64,000 nucleotides of DNA. It comes from Dirofilaria immitis. Taxonomy: Eukaryota > Nematoda > Chromadorea > Rhabditida > Onchocercidae. The notes beneath the pieces were generated by a model. That model did not search any database. It was not told where the DNA came from and worked only from the letters and a program-made list of their open reading frames with translations. A program made the position numbers and the translations under genes. Every line of letters begins with the position of its first letter. Positions within the stretch are counted from its first letter, which is position 1. Shown here piece after piece: positions 14,587 through 27,508 of this stretch. The stretch is taken from the NCBI GenBank assembly GCA_024305405.1, contig JAKNDB010000068.1:10215501-10279500 (forward strand), read 5' to 3'.

Positions 14587-15559
14587 CTAACATTTATAAG
14601 CTCGGTTAATTCTGTTAATATCATTTACTGAAAAATCAACACTTTTACCCATCAGTGGAGTAACTGCTTGAATTCTCGCTTCCACTTCATGTTTTCCATT
14701 ACGACTGCCTTCTACTGAATCGTAGTGCATAATAGAGAAATAGTCGAAGCTCTCATCATAATATGACAGTCCTATGTAATTAACTTTTTGAAATCAGTAC
14801 TAGCATCTGAAAGAAGGGAAAAACAATTTTATTCAATGGAACTTTTGTAGAATTTTTCGAAGTTTTGAGTATTCTTATACATGCCAAAAATCATGCATTT
14901 TGAATTATTGGTATGGCTTTAATTTTATATTTGAATATGCAAATGAATTTTCAAATAGTTAAATATATAAGCTGCTTATTGCGGTGAAGGTATTCTTGGA
15001 AGTTAAGTTCAAGTGTAAGTCTTCTCTTCATTTCAATGCAGAGAATGCATTTTAGGAACTGTAATTTTTATATTTTTGATCTCAATCATATAATTAGATC
15101 CTTACATAGCAGTCATTGGTCGTAATTATTTAAAGAATGATGGAAAGTATTCTAGGCGAAATTTCGAGGGATTTGTTAGCTAAGAGAAGTTGCGGTACGT
15201 AAAAAAAAAAGGTTGGAGATGAGAACAGTTCTCCAAATTTTTGAAGAGTTTAATAGTGGTTAATAATAGATTAAAGATTAGGGAAAGTAAATATCAAAAA
15301 CGAAAAGCTTAGGAGAAAATTCATATACTAGTTAGTTTATTGACCAATGTCAAAGAAGTGGGAAAATAATTTCTGACAATTAATATTAAAAAGAAGGATG
15401 AACCACGAAGACAGGACTATATCTTTCGAGATTATACCCATCCATCAATTTTTGAGATAATGTAATATGTATCAAACAATTGTCGAAGGATGAAACGAAT
15501 GCATATTCGCGTAGCATGTGAGACTGTTGCTCGAGCAATTACTGCACGTTGGTAGAGTT
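14587..15559 (-). pseudogene. astacin-like metalloprotease fragment lacking the zinc-binding exon
   Basis: Two minus-strand exons of an astacin (M12A) domain. Exon 15438-15559 begins after TTTACAG, encodes YQRAVIARATVSHATRICIR and a following TYYIISKIDGW, and ends at a GTATAA donor. This is the astacin N-lobe 'TCIRF...DYI.I..GC' region. Exon 14587-14806 begins after CTTTCAG and holds the Met-turn FDYFSIMHYDS, then TPLMGK, and ends in NDINRINRAYKC-stop, the usual astacin C-terminus. Its first 35 nt are in a different frame from the Met-turn, so one base seems missing near 14775. The 630 bp between the exons contain no HExxHxxGxxH coding sequence that I can find. This is probably an inactive remnant. 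A missed small exon or a sequence error is the alternative. Confidence 0.7.
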
Positions 15560-16970
15560 CTGTAAACTTATTGTTATTAAGTCGGTGATTATTGATATAT
15601 TCGTAATTCTGTATTACATATTTTGTATATCTATTTTATATCTTTGAAAGATAAGGCATTTCGAATTTTCACACTCAATTTTTAAATTGAGTTTTTCTAT
15701 TCCCGAAATTAGAAATCCTTATTCTATACTCCTTTTCAAGAAGCATAAGAGAAACATGATCGCTATCTCCAATATTTTATGGGAAACGATTTTTCGATAA
15801 AGAAATTCGAACTTTGATGATATCCTGTCTTCTTTAATTTGCACATCGATTACAATAATAAAAACTGATAACCTTACAGTAAGCGGATGAACTAACGTAT
15901 GGGAATCTCTTGAAATCAAACATTGATATTTATTTGCCGGTGTCACTAAAATAAACACGATAGCAATGATACTTTTAAGAGCAATAATATCACGAGGATC
16001 GAAAGCTTGAATACGAAAGACATTTCAGTTTTTAGAAATGATTGTTAAAAGTTATAACCAGTGTTAATTATAGCATTGGAAATGTTAACAGCAGTGGTGT
16101 CATTATTACAGAGACATTAATAAGGAATTGAAGGCAATATTATATGTACAACATTTTCATTTGCCTATTGTAAGCTATTCACTCTTTACTTACCAATCTA
16201 GTCAAATCCAAACGACTCTCGGATAACAAATATATTTTTATCTTTTTTAAATCTTTTCTGTTTATCTGTAACAAATAATTTCCCTTCCTTCTCTCTTGTG
16301 CTCATAACAACATTAAATAATAGTATATAATCGGAAACCTTTCGTCCAATGGAATAATTTGATCAACAAATGTTAGCTATGTAAACATGTAAAAATTATG
16401 CGATGCAAACAAGAATATCAAGTTTTTTTCCTTTCACTAAAATTTATAATAAATAATTCATTTTCAGTAGAAGTAAAATTAAATTAATTTGCAAGCGCTC
16501 TTGTTTCAAATGTTGTTCAAATAAAAGACTTAAATCCCACATTTATTTGATAATTGCAAAAAATTTAAGAAATTATAAGAAAAATACATGTCAACAAATG
16601 GAAAATATAACACGCCAGCGTGCAAAATACAAAATATTTGAAATTCAAACAGTTTGCAAAATATACGTATAAATAGGTAAAAGTACGTATATATTTCATA
16701 ATGAGACTTGTATAATGGATTACAAGTCTCATTTAAAATTCCACTAAACTGTTTCTCCTTTAATTTTCTTCTTTCCTTTTCACTAACTTCCTGTTTTGCA
16801 CCTCACTTCTTGACTGTTCGGGAACAATGGCACTGACTATCTCTTGTGTAGCACGAAAAATGATATCATATGTGTTGAACAAAGTTTTATAATTTCTCAT
16901 CTTGTTTGCCCATCAAATTAAGAGTAACAATGACTATTAAGTAAAAAAATATTTAGATATATAGTTCAGA
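15560..16970. other. non-coding gap between the astacin fragment and the TTR-like gene
   Basis: About 1.4 kb, AT-rich. It holds one clear hairpin (16,700-16,733), listed separately. A propeptide exon of the astacin gene would be expected here, but none was recognised. Confidence 0.5.
16700..16733. repeat. perfect 13-bp stem hairpin
   Basis: AATGAGACTTGTA at 16,700-16,712 is the exact reverse complement of TACAAGTCTCATT at 16,721-16,733, with an 8-nt loop. It lies about 240 bp beyond the stop of the minus-strand transthyretin-like gene, so it could be in its 3' untranslated region. Function unknown. Confidence 0.8.
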
Positions 16971-17861
16971 TTAAATATCCGAATCATCCAGAAAAACTTT
17001 ACCGATATTCAGGATTTTTGGCATAAATACTTTAGCAACTGCAAATTGCATCTTTCTTGTTGAACCGCTATTTTCTATTGCTGACCATAAAACACTGGGA
17101 CATTTGTGCTCAATAATGATATATGGATCCGGTGTATTGAATGGACCAAAATCAGCTCCGCATCCAGAAATCATAAATGAACCATTGAACTGAGACCAAG
17201 TTCGACCCATTTGATCGTAGGCCTCCCACGGTAATGCTGCAAAAAGTTGCGTGATAACATAATATTATTTGCAGTAAAATTAATTAGTTGATGAATCAGT
17301 TATTTCAACAGTTCAAATTTTCAAGATGTAACATTACATAATATTATTGAAATATAATGTACGCAAATGCCAAACGGAAAATAAGGAATTTGAAAGCTAA
17401 TGTATAATCAGAAAGTATAGGCATTACTTGCTAAATAGCTGCTATTATTCAGATTACGAAAATTAAGACAATCGATCAATTCATGATGATCAAATGAGTA
17501 GTTCTATTAATGTTGCTTGAATTAGTGTTCTTTTAATATTCGTCACTTTGAAAAGAGAGTTAAATACTAACACCACATAGTATCTGCATGACTTGTCAAA
17601 ACAGCCTTTTTCTAGAGATTGCAACCTCGTTTGTATCTGATATGATTTCAAGTGTTTATGATAATTAGGCATTTAATATACAAAATCAACATATTGCAAA
17701 AATCTTACGGTCTTCATCCTTCAAATCAATTTGCACATTTCCTGCTAGCATAGGTTTTTGTGGACAAATAAGAGTGCCAACAATTTGCATACATTCCGAT
17801 TTGCCACAAATTCTTGATGATAAAAGCACAAACAAAATGCCACAATTAACTGCTGATCCAT
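16971..17861 (-). CDS. transthyretin-like family protein (secreted, nematode type)
   Basis: Member of the nematode transthyretin-like (TTR) family, small secreted proteins abundant in parasitic worms. Two exons: 17,709-17,861 and 16,971-17,236. Exon 1 carries a signal peptide (MDQQLIVAF, then a hydrophobic run ending near CGKSEC), followed by MQIVGTLICPQKP and AGNVQIDLKDED. Exon 2 gives PWEAYDQMGRTW, then NGSFMISGCGAD and PDPYIIIEHKC, the family hallmark of strand repeats with 'PY-I-H-C'. The product ends in FLDDSDI. The signal peptide and mature domain are in different frames. One extra base in the four-base run at 17,834-17,837 would join them cleanly into a hydrophobic leader, so a homopolymer deletion is suspected. 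A different 5' exon is the alternative. Confidence 0.85.
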
Positions 17862-19076
17862 TACTTCACATGGAGCGAATTAAAAAAAATTTTAATAAAA
17901 ACCTTAGTCCTTAGTAAATGAAAAGTATTTATTTTTGAAAATCTGAAACACTGACTTTGTGGTTTCTTTATATCAAAAGAGAATAAGACTAGTAAAAATT
18001 ACTATAATATCACAACCGTTGTTTTCTTTCTTTTCTTGTCACAAAAACCAGTTGTCTCTATCTTCTTTTTTATAAACAGGCTGGAGAAGAAAAAATATAA
18101 TCCCATAAACTATCCGTAAAAAGTTGAGATGAAAAATGTCAGCTTCACATCTTAGAAGCATTACGAATTTTGAGTGGCTCAACTACCGAACTGATTTCAA
18201 TGAATGATCTGGCTTGAATTCGAAATATGCTACATTAAATAACACGAATCATAGTCTATTCAAAGCGATGATTTACACCGGCAATCTGGAACTTTTTAAA
18301 AGGAATAATGTGTAATTAATTGACAGGAATGTAAAATCGCCTCACTTAGATATAACCTAACGTAAAAGAAATCATCCGTTGGATTTTCAATGATAAAGTC
18401 AAATTTTATTCACTTTTCATTGCACATTCACTGACTTCTAGCAAAATTAAGTCCACTGAAGTAATAAAATTATTAATTGTGAAATTGTAGGAAAAATTAT
18501 CCACCTCAACTAAATTGTCAGCAATCACTGCAACATGCTCAGCTACAAGTTTCCATAACATTCGACCGAAAACACTCTACATTGTATTAAAATGTAATTC
18601 TTACTTGAGGTTTTAAATTCACGAGCCCAAATAAATGCGCTATACTACAAACACCGAATTGACTTAAAATGAAAAAAAAGCTGTAATCTGAAAGACATCA
18701 ACAATAATATCCCACTCCTGAAAAATACTGAACAAAAACTACCACTGTCTCCATTTCCCCATCATTCGAAATGCTATTTTGAAAGAAAAAGAAAACCAAC
18801 CAATATAGACATATTACGAACATTTCCACCAACCATTACTAGTTAGCAAGCCAAATATTACCCAAAAATTTTTAAAATCAATTATAAAATATACATAGAT
18901 ATATATAGTAAGAATCATAATATGATGTAAAGCAGAATATCATTGAATAAAAAAATATCAATTTTTTATAAAAAAAGTTTTTGTTCTACTAATTGCTGTT
19001 ATTATAAGAAATATTTTTAGACGTAATTATTATCACATTTCCGAACTTTGTAAAAATCTCTTTCTTTATTCTTCTT
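17862..19076. other. non-coding gap
   Basis: About 1.2 kb of A-rich sequence upstream of the TTR-like start and downstream of the UBE2F stop. No exon or structural element was recognised. Confidence 0.55.
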
Positions 19077-21048
19077 TTACCGACAAAAACGCACAATGTA
19101 GTCACGCACTTTAGCAATATATGCATCCTGAAACAGAATAATTTAAATGAAGAAAGGCGACATCACTTTAAGATATAAATAAGACACTATGAAAACTAAT
19201 ATTAATGAGATCAAGAATCTCATATTAAATTATATTGAGAGAAAAAACAATGTTTAGCAATAAAAAATAGTGAACTGAGACCAATTCATGTTTTGTATCA
19301 AATGTTATTTTTCCCTGTAATTTAACGAGTAGAAGAGATAAAACTCAATCTTTAAAATTCTCCATTATTAGATAGACAGAAATTTTCGTTCAATCTTTAT
19401 CTTATCATTTTTACTTATTATTTTTAAAAAGCAAACCTAGGATCGAATTAATTACCCCAGATTTTAAAAATTGCAAATCATACTAAGTAACTTAAAATTT
19501 ATTCCAGCTTTAACAGTCGAAACTTATTTTAAGTTGTATCAATGTCAGAAATATAAAATGATTCTTTCTAGAAAATAAAAACATTCGTTTAAAATTTAAT
19601 AAAATTTGAGAATGAAATCATGAAAGATGTTAGAGAAATAAAATCACCTTATTTGTGGACCATTGCTGGGCTGCTGATGCATTGAGAGCATCATCAAAAT
19701 CAATTAGATCTGTGAAAAGACTATCCAAGCCAAGTACAACATCAATCAATCTACGAGTTGGCATCCATCCTAAATCAAAAAAACTTTTTTCAAAAGAATT
19801 ACGTGCTATCATATTTCTTTTTTATTTTCAGAACAATCTTTTCACTCAAATACTAAAGCAAAAATCCAACATGGACTGCAAATTTTTTAAATGATTAAAC
19901 GACAGTATATTCTGAACAATAACTTTTTATACATCAACTGCATGTCAACAAGTTTCATATTTTCACGTTTACGTCAGAAGAGTTTAGGCACATACCATAA
20001 CCATCAAGACTATTTTGTCGCAATAATGACAAACATATGGAGCCTTCTTCAGTTATATTTGGGTGCCATACACGTGTTAAACACTTCACCACTGGTGGTA
20101 CATTGTTATATTCGGGTGGTACTACTATAGTAAACTTGAATATTCCACCCTGAAATTATGTTTAATTATTATAACATATTTAGATATACAGCCGCAAATT
20201 TCATTAATTAAAAAAGGAGAAGTTCTATCGAATAGTTGAGAGAATAACGAATAATTTGCAATAAAATTATTTTTTTCTAATGGTTTTCTCTATATTCCAC
20301 CTTACATAAAAGTGGAGAAATTCTCTGTTATTCTGTAATTCACATCTAAGTTACAAAAGACATTCAGCTTTCAGATATCGTGCTATTTTATTATCTATGC
20401 AGTACTATTTTGAACGAGAAACAACATACCTTATAAATTCCTTCAACTGGTGAAATGATAAGTTCCATATTATGTAACGCAGATGTTGAAGGAAAATGCA
20501 ACTTACAGGAAGGCACTTTCTTAAGACTTGATTCAAGCTCTTTTATTTCTGGAAAGGAAATTTTTATAAAAATTATTCACAAACACAAAGTGATACATTA
20601 TTTCTTAGTTCAATATCAACGTGATCACCAGCTATTTGACGAGACCGTCATAAAGTGCAAGCAACATGTTCAGAAACATTATCTATAGTCATGATAAAAC
20701 CGTAAAGCGACGATGTCGAATATGTAAATTAATAAGAAAGTATATATTAGGCAGCAATTAATGTATCTAGAAAACAAAAAACTTACACTTTTTAATGTTC
20801 AGTTAATCTTTACACATAAGTTAGCTAAGCATTAATGGATGTATTTTTTCTGCATTAAATAAAATATATTCGTCAATGCAGACAGAGAGACAACATCGAC
20901 ACATCTATTCTTATGTAAAATGAAATATGAGCGATACTGATAAAGAAACACAACCTTGTGATAATAATTTATCCCGGATCGATATGCGTGTACCCAAATA
21001 TGTTTTCTCTTCATTCACACCACTGATCCGTTTTTGAAGGTTCAACAT
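19077..21048 (-). CDS. UBE2F: NEDD8-conjugating enzyme E2, UBE2F type
   Basis: Accepts NEDD8 from NAE1-UBA3 and transfers it to cullins (CUL5 with RBX2 in mammals). Five exons with fully consistent phases: 20,955-21,048, 20,430-20,548, 19,996-20,149, 19,648-19,769 and 19,077-19,127. They give 179 residues (human UBE2F 185). The N-terminal tail is short and ends in [10 protein letters not shown], as in UBE2F. The UBC core follows: [40 protein letters not shown] with the HPN motif at about residue 100, and the active-site Cys in [11 protein letters not shown] at about residue 110. [20 protein letters not shown] and [10 protein letters not shown] match the UBE2F-specific [20 protein letters not shown] rather than UBE2M. 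No frame break. Confidence 0.94.
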
Positions 21049-21995
21049 TGTAATGACTATCTGCAAAAGAAGAATATAAACACAATAATCACTTCTCACT
21101 CCGTTTTCTAAATTCGGGCAATCTTCAGCAATATATACCTTTAGAACAAAGCAGAATTTTGCCTTAGGATTATCATGATATTTATTAATAATGACCATAT
21201 ATATGCTTGTTATGATCTTGCAATAAAATCTGTACATAAGGTACAAATGGGAATAAAAATAAACAAAAGATCGGATGAAGATGAAAGAGTTTCAATTTAA
21301 TATGAAAAGTTAAAATGTGGACTTTGTGAATCATACGTTTCCCATGCATACAAAGCAATATTTCCGATAGTTTTGCGATATGTGAGATATTTTATTAAAT
21401 TCATACATGTACACGAAGACTACATATATTACAGACATTATACATAACATAAGGACTAAAATGTCCAATAATGTGAATATCATTTCAAGCCAATGTTAGC
21501 CATCAGTCAACCAAATGTAGCCCATTCCATTCCTAACTTCCATAAATGATTAAAATCCAAAATTGAGATGCATCCTAACTAACTGTTACCAGTGAAAAGA
21601 AGTTCTCATAAATTCCTCATCTATGCCAATATTTTATATTACAACTATACTATCTATTCAAAAGTCTCACTTCTTTTACCCTTAATTTCTACCATCTCTT
21701 CAACGAAAGATTAAAAATATTTGTAAAATACATCGCTTAGAGAATCCAGAAAATCTCTTAATTCTTCCAAATCGTCACTTCATTACTCTTAACTATTTTT
21801 TGATTCTGTTCACACTATTTCCAAATGCCGTATACTATCTTTAACTCCCTCTCATATTACCCTTCAATTCTATGTGACTTTTGCTAATCGATCCGGTGTA
21901 ATCGACTGACCTTTTCTTTCACGCGTTCATGCAGTGAGTAGTTGATGCTCCTCTACTTCTTTCTTTAAAGTGGTTTTGATACGTTTTTCGGGATA

Positions 21996-22501
21996 ATGAG
22001 TACAGGTACCAACTTCAAGACTGGGTTTTTTATCGATGGAACAGACAGTGGAATTTCGAAATTAGTTAGAAACTTCCGTAGAACTCGATCAGTCGAAGAA
22101 ATACGACCGAAATGGAGCAAAATACGCTTGGGAATCAAAAGGGTTAGTCTTTTCATATTATGAGTACAAAGAGAGGTTTTCGTGTAACTTCTTAAGATAA
22201 CAGCACAGTTTATCAAATTGATACTAGAAAACTGATGCTCCAAGGAATATCCTAACATGTGAATTGGTTTCTGTTCTCAATGTTGGAAGAAAAAAATACA
22301 GGAAGAAAATCTTCTGATGGAAGACTATACAGAATTGGTATTGAAAATGAGTGTCTGCAGTTGAGTACATTAATAATGAATTTCTGGAATTAATCATACT
22401 GAAATATCTTGATCATTCTAATTTTCCAGTTCGTTCGAGATCAACGTCGAAAAGCACAGAAAAAGAAAAAAGTATATTGGCGGACCGAAAAACTGCTCTA
22501 A
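21996..22501 (+). CDS. small basic protein of unknown function, two exons
   Basis: Two plus-strand exons, 21,996-22,142 (49 codons from an ATG, with an in-frame stop upstream) and 22,430-22,501 (23 codons plus stop). The donor is AGG|GTTAGT and the acceptor ATTTTCCAG, both phase 0, giving 72 residues. The N-terminus is polar (MSTGTNFKTGFFIDGTDSG). The rest is strongly basic: KLVRNFRRTRSVEEIRPKW, then RDQRRKAQKKKKVYW. No family recognised. It could be the last two exons of a longer gene, and it lies on the opposite strand to its neighbours. The clean splice sites and frame are the only support. Confidence 0.45.
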
Positions 22502-23019
22502 CGGACCATGATGTAAAAAGCCCAAATAATGCGATGACAAAGAAGAATTAGTAACAACTGCACTGTACACAACAGAAGATTTTGTGTCCTTTTTGATTCA
22601 TAGGATATTTGTTTGAAGTGAATGAATAAGATAATCGTCGTCACCGGAAAAAAAGTATTCAGATCAAGAAGATGACATGAACTGGAAATGGATGCACGCG
22701 GTGGCATAGTTAAATTAATGGAAGTATCCGTCTTAGAGTAATCGTACTTTCTTTGGGAGAAAGGCAACACATTATACTCATGTTTTAATCTAGACATATA
22801 TTTTAAGGTCTTTAGAACTGTATAGAACTGTATTTTTTAAAATCGACATGAGCATATATTTGCAGTCACTCAACAATACAAAAAGTGGATGTAAACACAA
22901 TATTTTTTATGATACATACAATAAAAGTAGCGAAAGAAGAGGTATGAACACTAAAAACTGTGCTGAAAATGCTCTAAGATCAGACATATTCAAAAAATAA
23001 AACAATTCTGTTAGGCATG

Positions 23020-26000
23020 CTACTTCGGATGGACATCGAAAGCAACCTTCACTGTTCTCATATCTGCAAAGATGTGGATGTCGGAGAAAATTGACATTAA
23101 TTCTTCAGTTCTAGACTTCAATCGCTAAATATAATAAGCAATTAATTTTTAAAATCACGATAGTTTTTCATTGATTTATTTATTACATTTTCATTTCTAT
23201 ATCAATATTCAATATCAATGTTGATTATTTTTAAACACTTTCATTATGTTACTGTTAGCATTTTCATTTAGAGAATATCAATTACCTCGACATTTGCATT
23301 TTATCCAAGAATTTTTGCTTAATTTCTTGGAACGATATTTCTGTTGTTAAAAGACAATAACGTTCGCGGCATTTGTTCGGAGATGGTCGAAACCTAAAAA
23401 TTTCACGAAGTTGCTGATTATTTTTAAGTTTTGCAAAGGGAAGTTTCTTGACATTCTTTTCGTTTTGGAAACAGTTTCCCGACGAAAGAGAGCTTCATAA
23501 TTTGCTTACTGTTGGAAAAGCAGAATAAAGGTTCGATTGGGCGGATGAATCAAGGAAGGAAAAAAGCGTGGAAAAGCAGGAGTCAATATCCGGATATTTT
23601 CATTTGATTAGATTTGGATCGATCAGTATGGGCGACACAGATAGGTGACGGAATTCTGAGTTTAATAACTGTTCACAAACGAGATGCATGTAATCAACTG
23701 AATAGCATTAGTGTCTTAGTAATATTATAAACTGTTTCGAAAAAGATTCAGAACAATAACGGGATTACCAAATTCGAATAAGAAATGAATTCTATGTATA
23801 TAAATATATATCTACTACGAAGTTTTCGTATATTAAATGGTTTAGTTTATGAGTGCCTACATTTGGACAGATTGAAAGTGGAGAGGTACTCTTCAAACGA
23901 AAGGCATATATTAAAGAACGCTAATTATGATGCGAAACAGATCAATTAGTACTTCTTGGAGGGACTAATTTATATTCTATTTAACTAGAGACGCGACTCA
24001 CTCGATTAGCATTCCTAGAATCGACCCTTGCTGGGCAATTAAACGGACACTCATCACGGAATAATTATCACATTTTTGATCACTTGACGCAGCGGTCACG
24101 TCTCTGAAATTTTAAAAATTAAATAAGTGGGTTATTTCAAGCCTTTACTTCTTAGCAAACATTCAACAACATCTTCCTGGAACAAAGGTTTAATCGATAC
24201 CATTTCTATGTCCCATTATTTACAAACGAAGTAGTTACATTTCAGTTACTGCAATTAGAATTAATAAATTTATTTTCCTTACTTCAAAATTGAAGCGACG
24301 CACTGATCACCATTTCGATCACATACTTCAGTACTATTTATCTGATTCGAAAAAATTTTACGAGATCATCGACATTACAACCCTGCAGTTGCATTTTAGA
24401 AGAATTCTGAGAGTTATTAGAAGCATTAATTTAACACACTATTCCAAGAATGACAAAAGACAACTTTTTCAGCATGGAAATGCCATCGACAGTTAACTGC
24501 ATAATTCACTTTGTACTTTATTGGTTGCTTGTACAAATGCGTGCAAAACCCGCTGGCGTCTAAAATTGCAATCAATTTCTTTATTAAATAAGTGTTGGAA
24601 ATTACTACAAAAGTACTTTTGAAATACCCAAGAAGTAATTTAAAAGTATCAAACAATGAGCGGTAAAAATTTTTTAATAAAAAACATTATAACCCGTCAC
24701 CCAGGCGTTGTCAAAATGAAAAAACCTAAAATGAACTAATTACCCGGTCTTAGAAGTGACAGTTTGCCATTGGTACGTATTTCATCACCATAAACATAAT
24801 CACCAACAGTTTTCTTTTCGAATATTGTTGCACTCTTCAATAAGCTTACCTCTTCATCCTATATACACCAGATAATTAGATAAGGGAACTATGGATTATT
24901 TGGATAACGCACTTTGATTTTCAATTACAAGGACAGTAAAGGCAGTAAGACTTGAGATGGAGTAACTAGGAAATGCCTGAAACTAAATGCCTAAACGATT
25001 CCATTGCAGTTGCTTCTGAAACTGACGTTTACAAGATTTGATAAATGAGTGAGCCTTTCTAAGACAAATCGTTTCGAACTCAAAGAAATTTAGGTGCAAA
25101 AGAAAAAAGCACGGTAATAACTTACAGTCTGATGTTTTATCGTACAGTTTGGATCATTTCTAAAATTTGTACATCATATAATTACAGAAATTTGTTTCCA
25201 TACAATATAGTACGGTCAATTGGACAATCCTGTGGTTGTACAAATTAACCATACTGTAGTTAAGGAAATGTGGAATATCTGTATATAATTGCAGATTTTT
25301 TTAAATAGCATCATCTGAGTTAATAATAGAAAAAGTGATGAAAGCAATTAATAATAGAAAAAATGATGAAATTATAAACGTGGTTGAAATTTTGTGATGA
25401 AAACTAAAATGCGACCTGAAGAAAATATGTATAATAAGTGAATTCTTTGCAATTTTCGTCGATTAGAAATGAGACAGATATAGGTTTTTCATAATTCATA
25501 AAACAAGACCATACCTCGGGCATATCATCTCACATTTCGAATTGATATGAGTTAAATTCGAACAGTCGATACCTCTAAAGAAAAAAATATGCTTCATTTT
25601 CTTTTATTTTAATTATTAAGAAATCTTTTTCTTTTCATTTATTAGAAAAATATCTTATTACTTTAAAATTAGATCAAAATCCCAACCAATTATTTTCCAA
25701 AAACAAGGGCCTTGGTCCGAAAACGAAATGGAAAACAAACTAAACAGTTATATCTAAACAAAAATAAGAAAACCAATCATATTCAATTTGAACCAGAATT
25801 AAAAGCAGTTCGTTACCTTCCAGATGGATATATTATTCAACAATTTGACTTTGAAAATTTACTTAACAGTGAAATGTGAAACTGTTGAAAATGGCACAAA
25901 TCGATTCGAATTTTGTCTGATACGCTTCGGAAAGTGATTATCACGACCACTATGAATATAAATTGCCCCGAAAAAGCTTGGATAACCACCGACGATATCC

Positions 26001-26279
26001 AATGCTCGTAATCTATAAAAAAAATAATCAGAATTAGCTCCAAGCATCCAATATTTTTAGCAGTTCTAATTAATTTTAAATATTTTTGTAAACATTTGGG
26101 TATTTAATACATTTTTATTAGAATAATTATAAATCTGATTACTTATTAAGGAAACGTTTGAAAAAATCAATGAAACTCATCCTTAAGCAAAGCCAATGTT
26201 CTGAAAGTCTGGTAAACATTGCCTTGGTACTTACCTACGGATATTGTCGCTGGGAAAATCCAACAAACTTGTACATGAT
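23020..26279 (-). CDS. unrecognised multi-exon protein (5' end not found)
   Basis: Seven coding-looking exons on the minus strand: 26,235-26,279, 25,863-26,012, 25,515-25,574, 24,744-24,858, 24,002-24,101, 23,286-23,393 and 23,020-23,110 with the stop. Phases fit at all junctions except 25,515/24,858, where a base or an exon is missing. Readable pieces include LRALDIVGGYPSFFGAIYIH, DCSNLTHINSKCEMICPR, KKTVGDYVYGDEIRTNGKLS, SVMSVRLIAQQGSILGMLIE and NKCRERYCLLTTEISFQEIK. The product ends in KVAFDVHPK. The first three exons are Cys-bearing with an N-x-T site, which suggests a secreted or luminal part. I recognise no family. Two junctions use acceptors a few bases beyond the strongest AG, so the exact ends are tentative. 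Confidence 0.55.
25320..25371. repeat. 28-bp-period direct repeat, two copies
   Basis: TTAATAATAGAAAAAGTGAT plus GAAA at 25,320-25,343 is repeated at 25,348-25,371 with one difference. It lies in an intron of the unrecognised minus-strand gene. Confidence 0.8.
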
Positions 26280-26844
26280 CTATAAAAGAGAATTACTAAA
26301 ATACTTGGATGAAGTAGAATCATCGCAATGGTTCAAATGATGGTATCAACAACCTAGTAACGTTGTCATGGTGAAGATTCCAGTGAAGCCCAACCGATTA
26401 TGGACTGAAATTAATGACAAAAAGATACATAGATATTTTATTCCGTGGTTAATAACTAATCTTTGTCTGGAATTTAAAGAAAAAACGATATTATTTGTCA
26501 TTTTAGCAAAGAATTTACAGTTAAGACAAGAAAAGCATCAGAAACACAAAAAGTGAGTGGTGTAAAAAAATAAGTTAGGAAAAGACACTGCTAGAAGATA
26601 TATGACTACATTTCTCAAATCAAGAATTGAAAAACTAATTAATAAATGAGTAATAATTCAAGCTAATGAAATATTTGTAGCTAATGTAGTATCAATATTT
26701 TTCAGACCAAACTTCAACTTTTATTCCCAAAATTGAAATTTGCTAAAAAAATGGATAACGATACCACCAGAAAATTGATATTGTGCTGATGCAAACAGAT
26801 CGTCACTAAGAGAATAATTAGGACTACAACATTCAAAAAGAAAG

Positions 26845-26890
26845 AGTTTGTAAGATAACAGTTTTCAAGTTTGTAAGATAACAGTTTTCA
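26845..26890. repeat. perfect 23-bp tandem duplication
   Basis: The 23-base unit AGTTTGTAAGATAACAGTTT plus TCA occurs at 26,845-26,867 and again immediately at 26,868-26,890 without mismatch, in non-coding sequence. Confidence 0.9.
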
Positions 26891-27252
26891 AAGCGTCCTA
26901 ATTGAAGTGCTCCTTATTGTTACTTAAAATGACTTTAATTGAAATTTGTTTTGTCCAAAGTGAAGGAAGTCTTCGAACTGGATGGGATCGTATAAGGCGT
27001 GTTGGTGGGATTTTACAGCATAGTTCGCTTGTAGACCACAACTGGGATTTATATGAATAATTCAAACATAATGAGCCTGAGGATAAGTATATTTGCTATA
27101 AGTTAGAGATAGGATGATTTAAATCATTTTGAAATGCTAAAGTATCATTGTATTTTTTGTATTTATCACTTCCTCAGAAAATATCAGCATGTACTGCTCA
27201 TGCATACTCTGTAAAACAGAAAGAAATTCTTCTAGAAAAAGTGGATTAAGAC

Positions 27253-27300
27253 ATTTATTTCTGAAGGAGGACAGAATATTTATTTCTGAAGGAGGACAGA
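27253..27300. repeat. 23-bp direct duplication, 25-bp period
   Basis: ATTTATTTCTGAAGGAGGAC plus AGA at 27,253-27,275 is repeated exactly at 27,278-27,300, with two bases between the copies. Confidence 0.9.
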
Positions 27301-27508
27301 AGCATTGTTATGGATTAATAATATCTAAATACATAGTCTTTGTTTGATAATATATAGAAGATATAGACAAAAAAAGTCGCTAGGAACCATGGGAAACACT
27401 GATGTAGAAAAGATAGCAATACTAACATTTAGTAATCGAGCGGGAATATATTTTTGAATTAAGCAGTTTAAATTGGACAAATACTTCTCCATACTTTTTT
27501 ATTCAAGA

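Noticed and set aside
21965..22258. 97-codon minus-strand frame
   Set aside because: It overlaps, in antisense, the small basic gene exon at 21,996-22,142, which has a start codon and a consensus donor.
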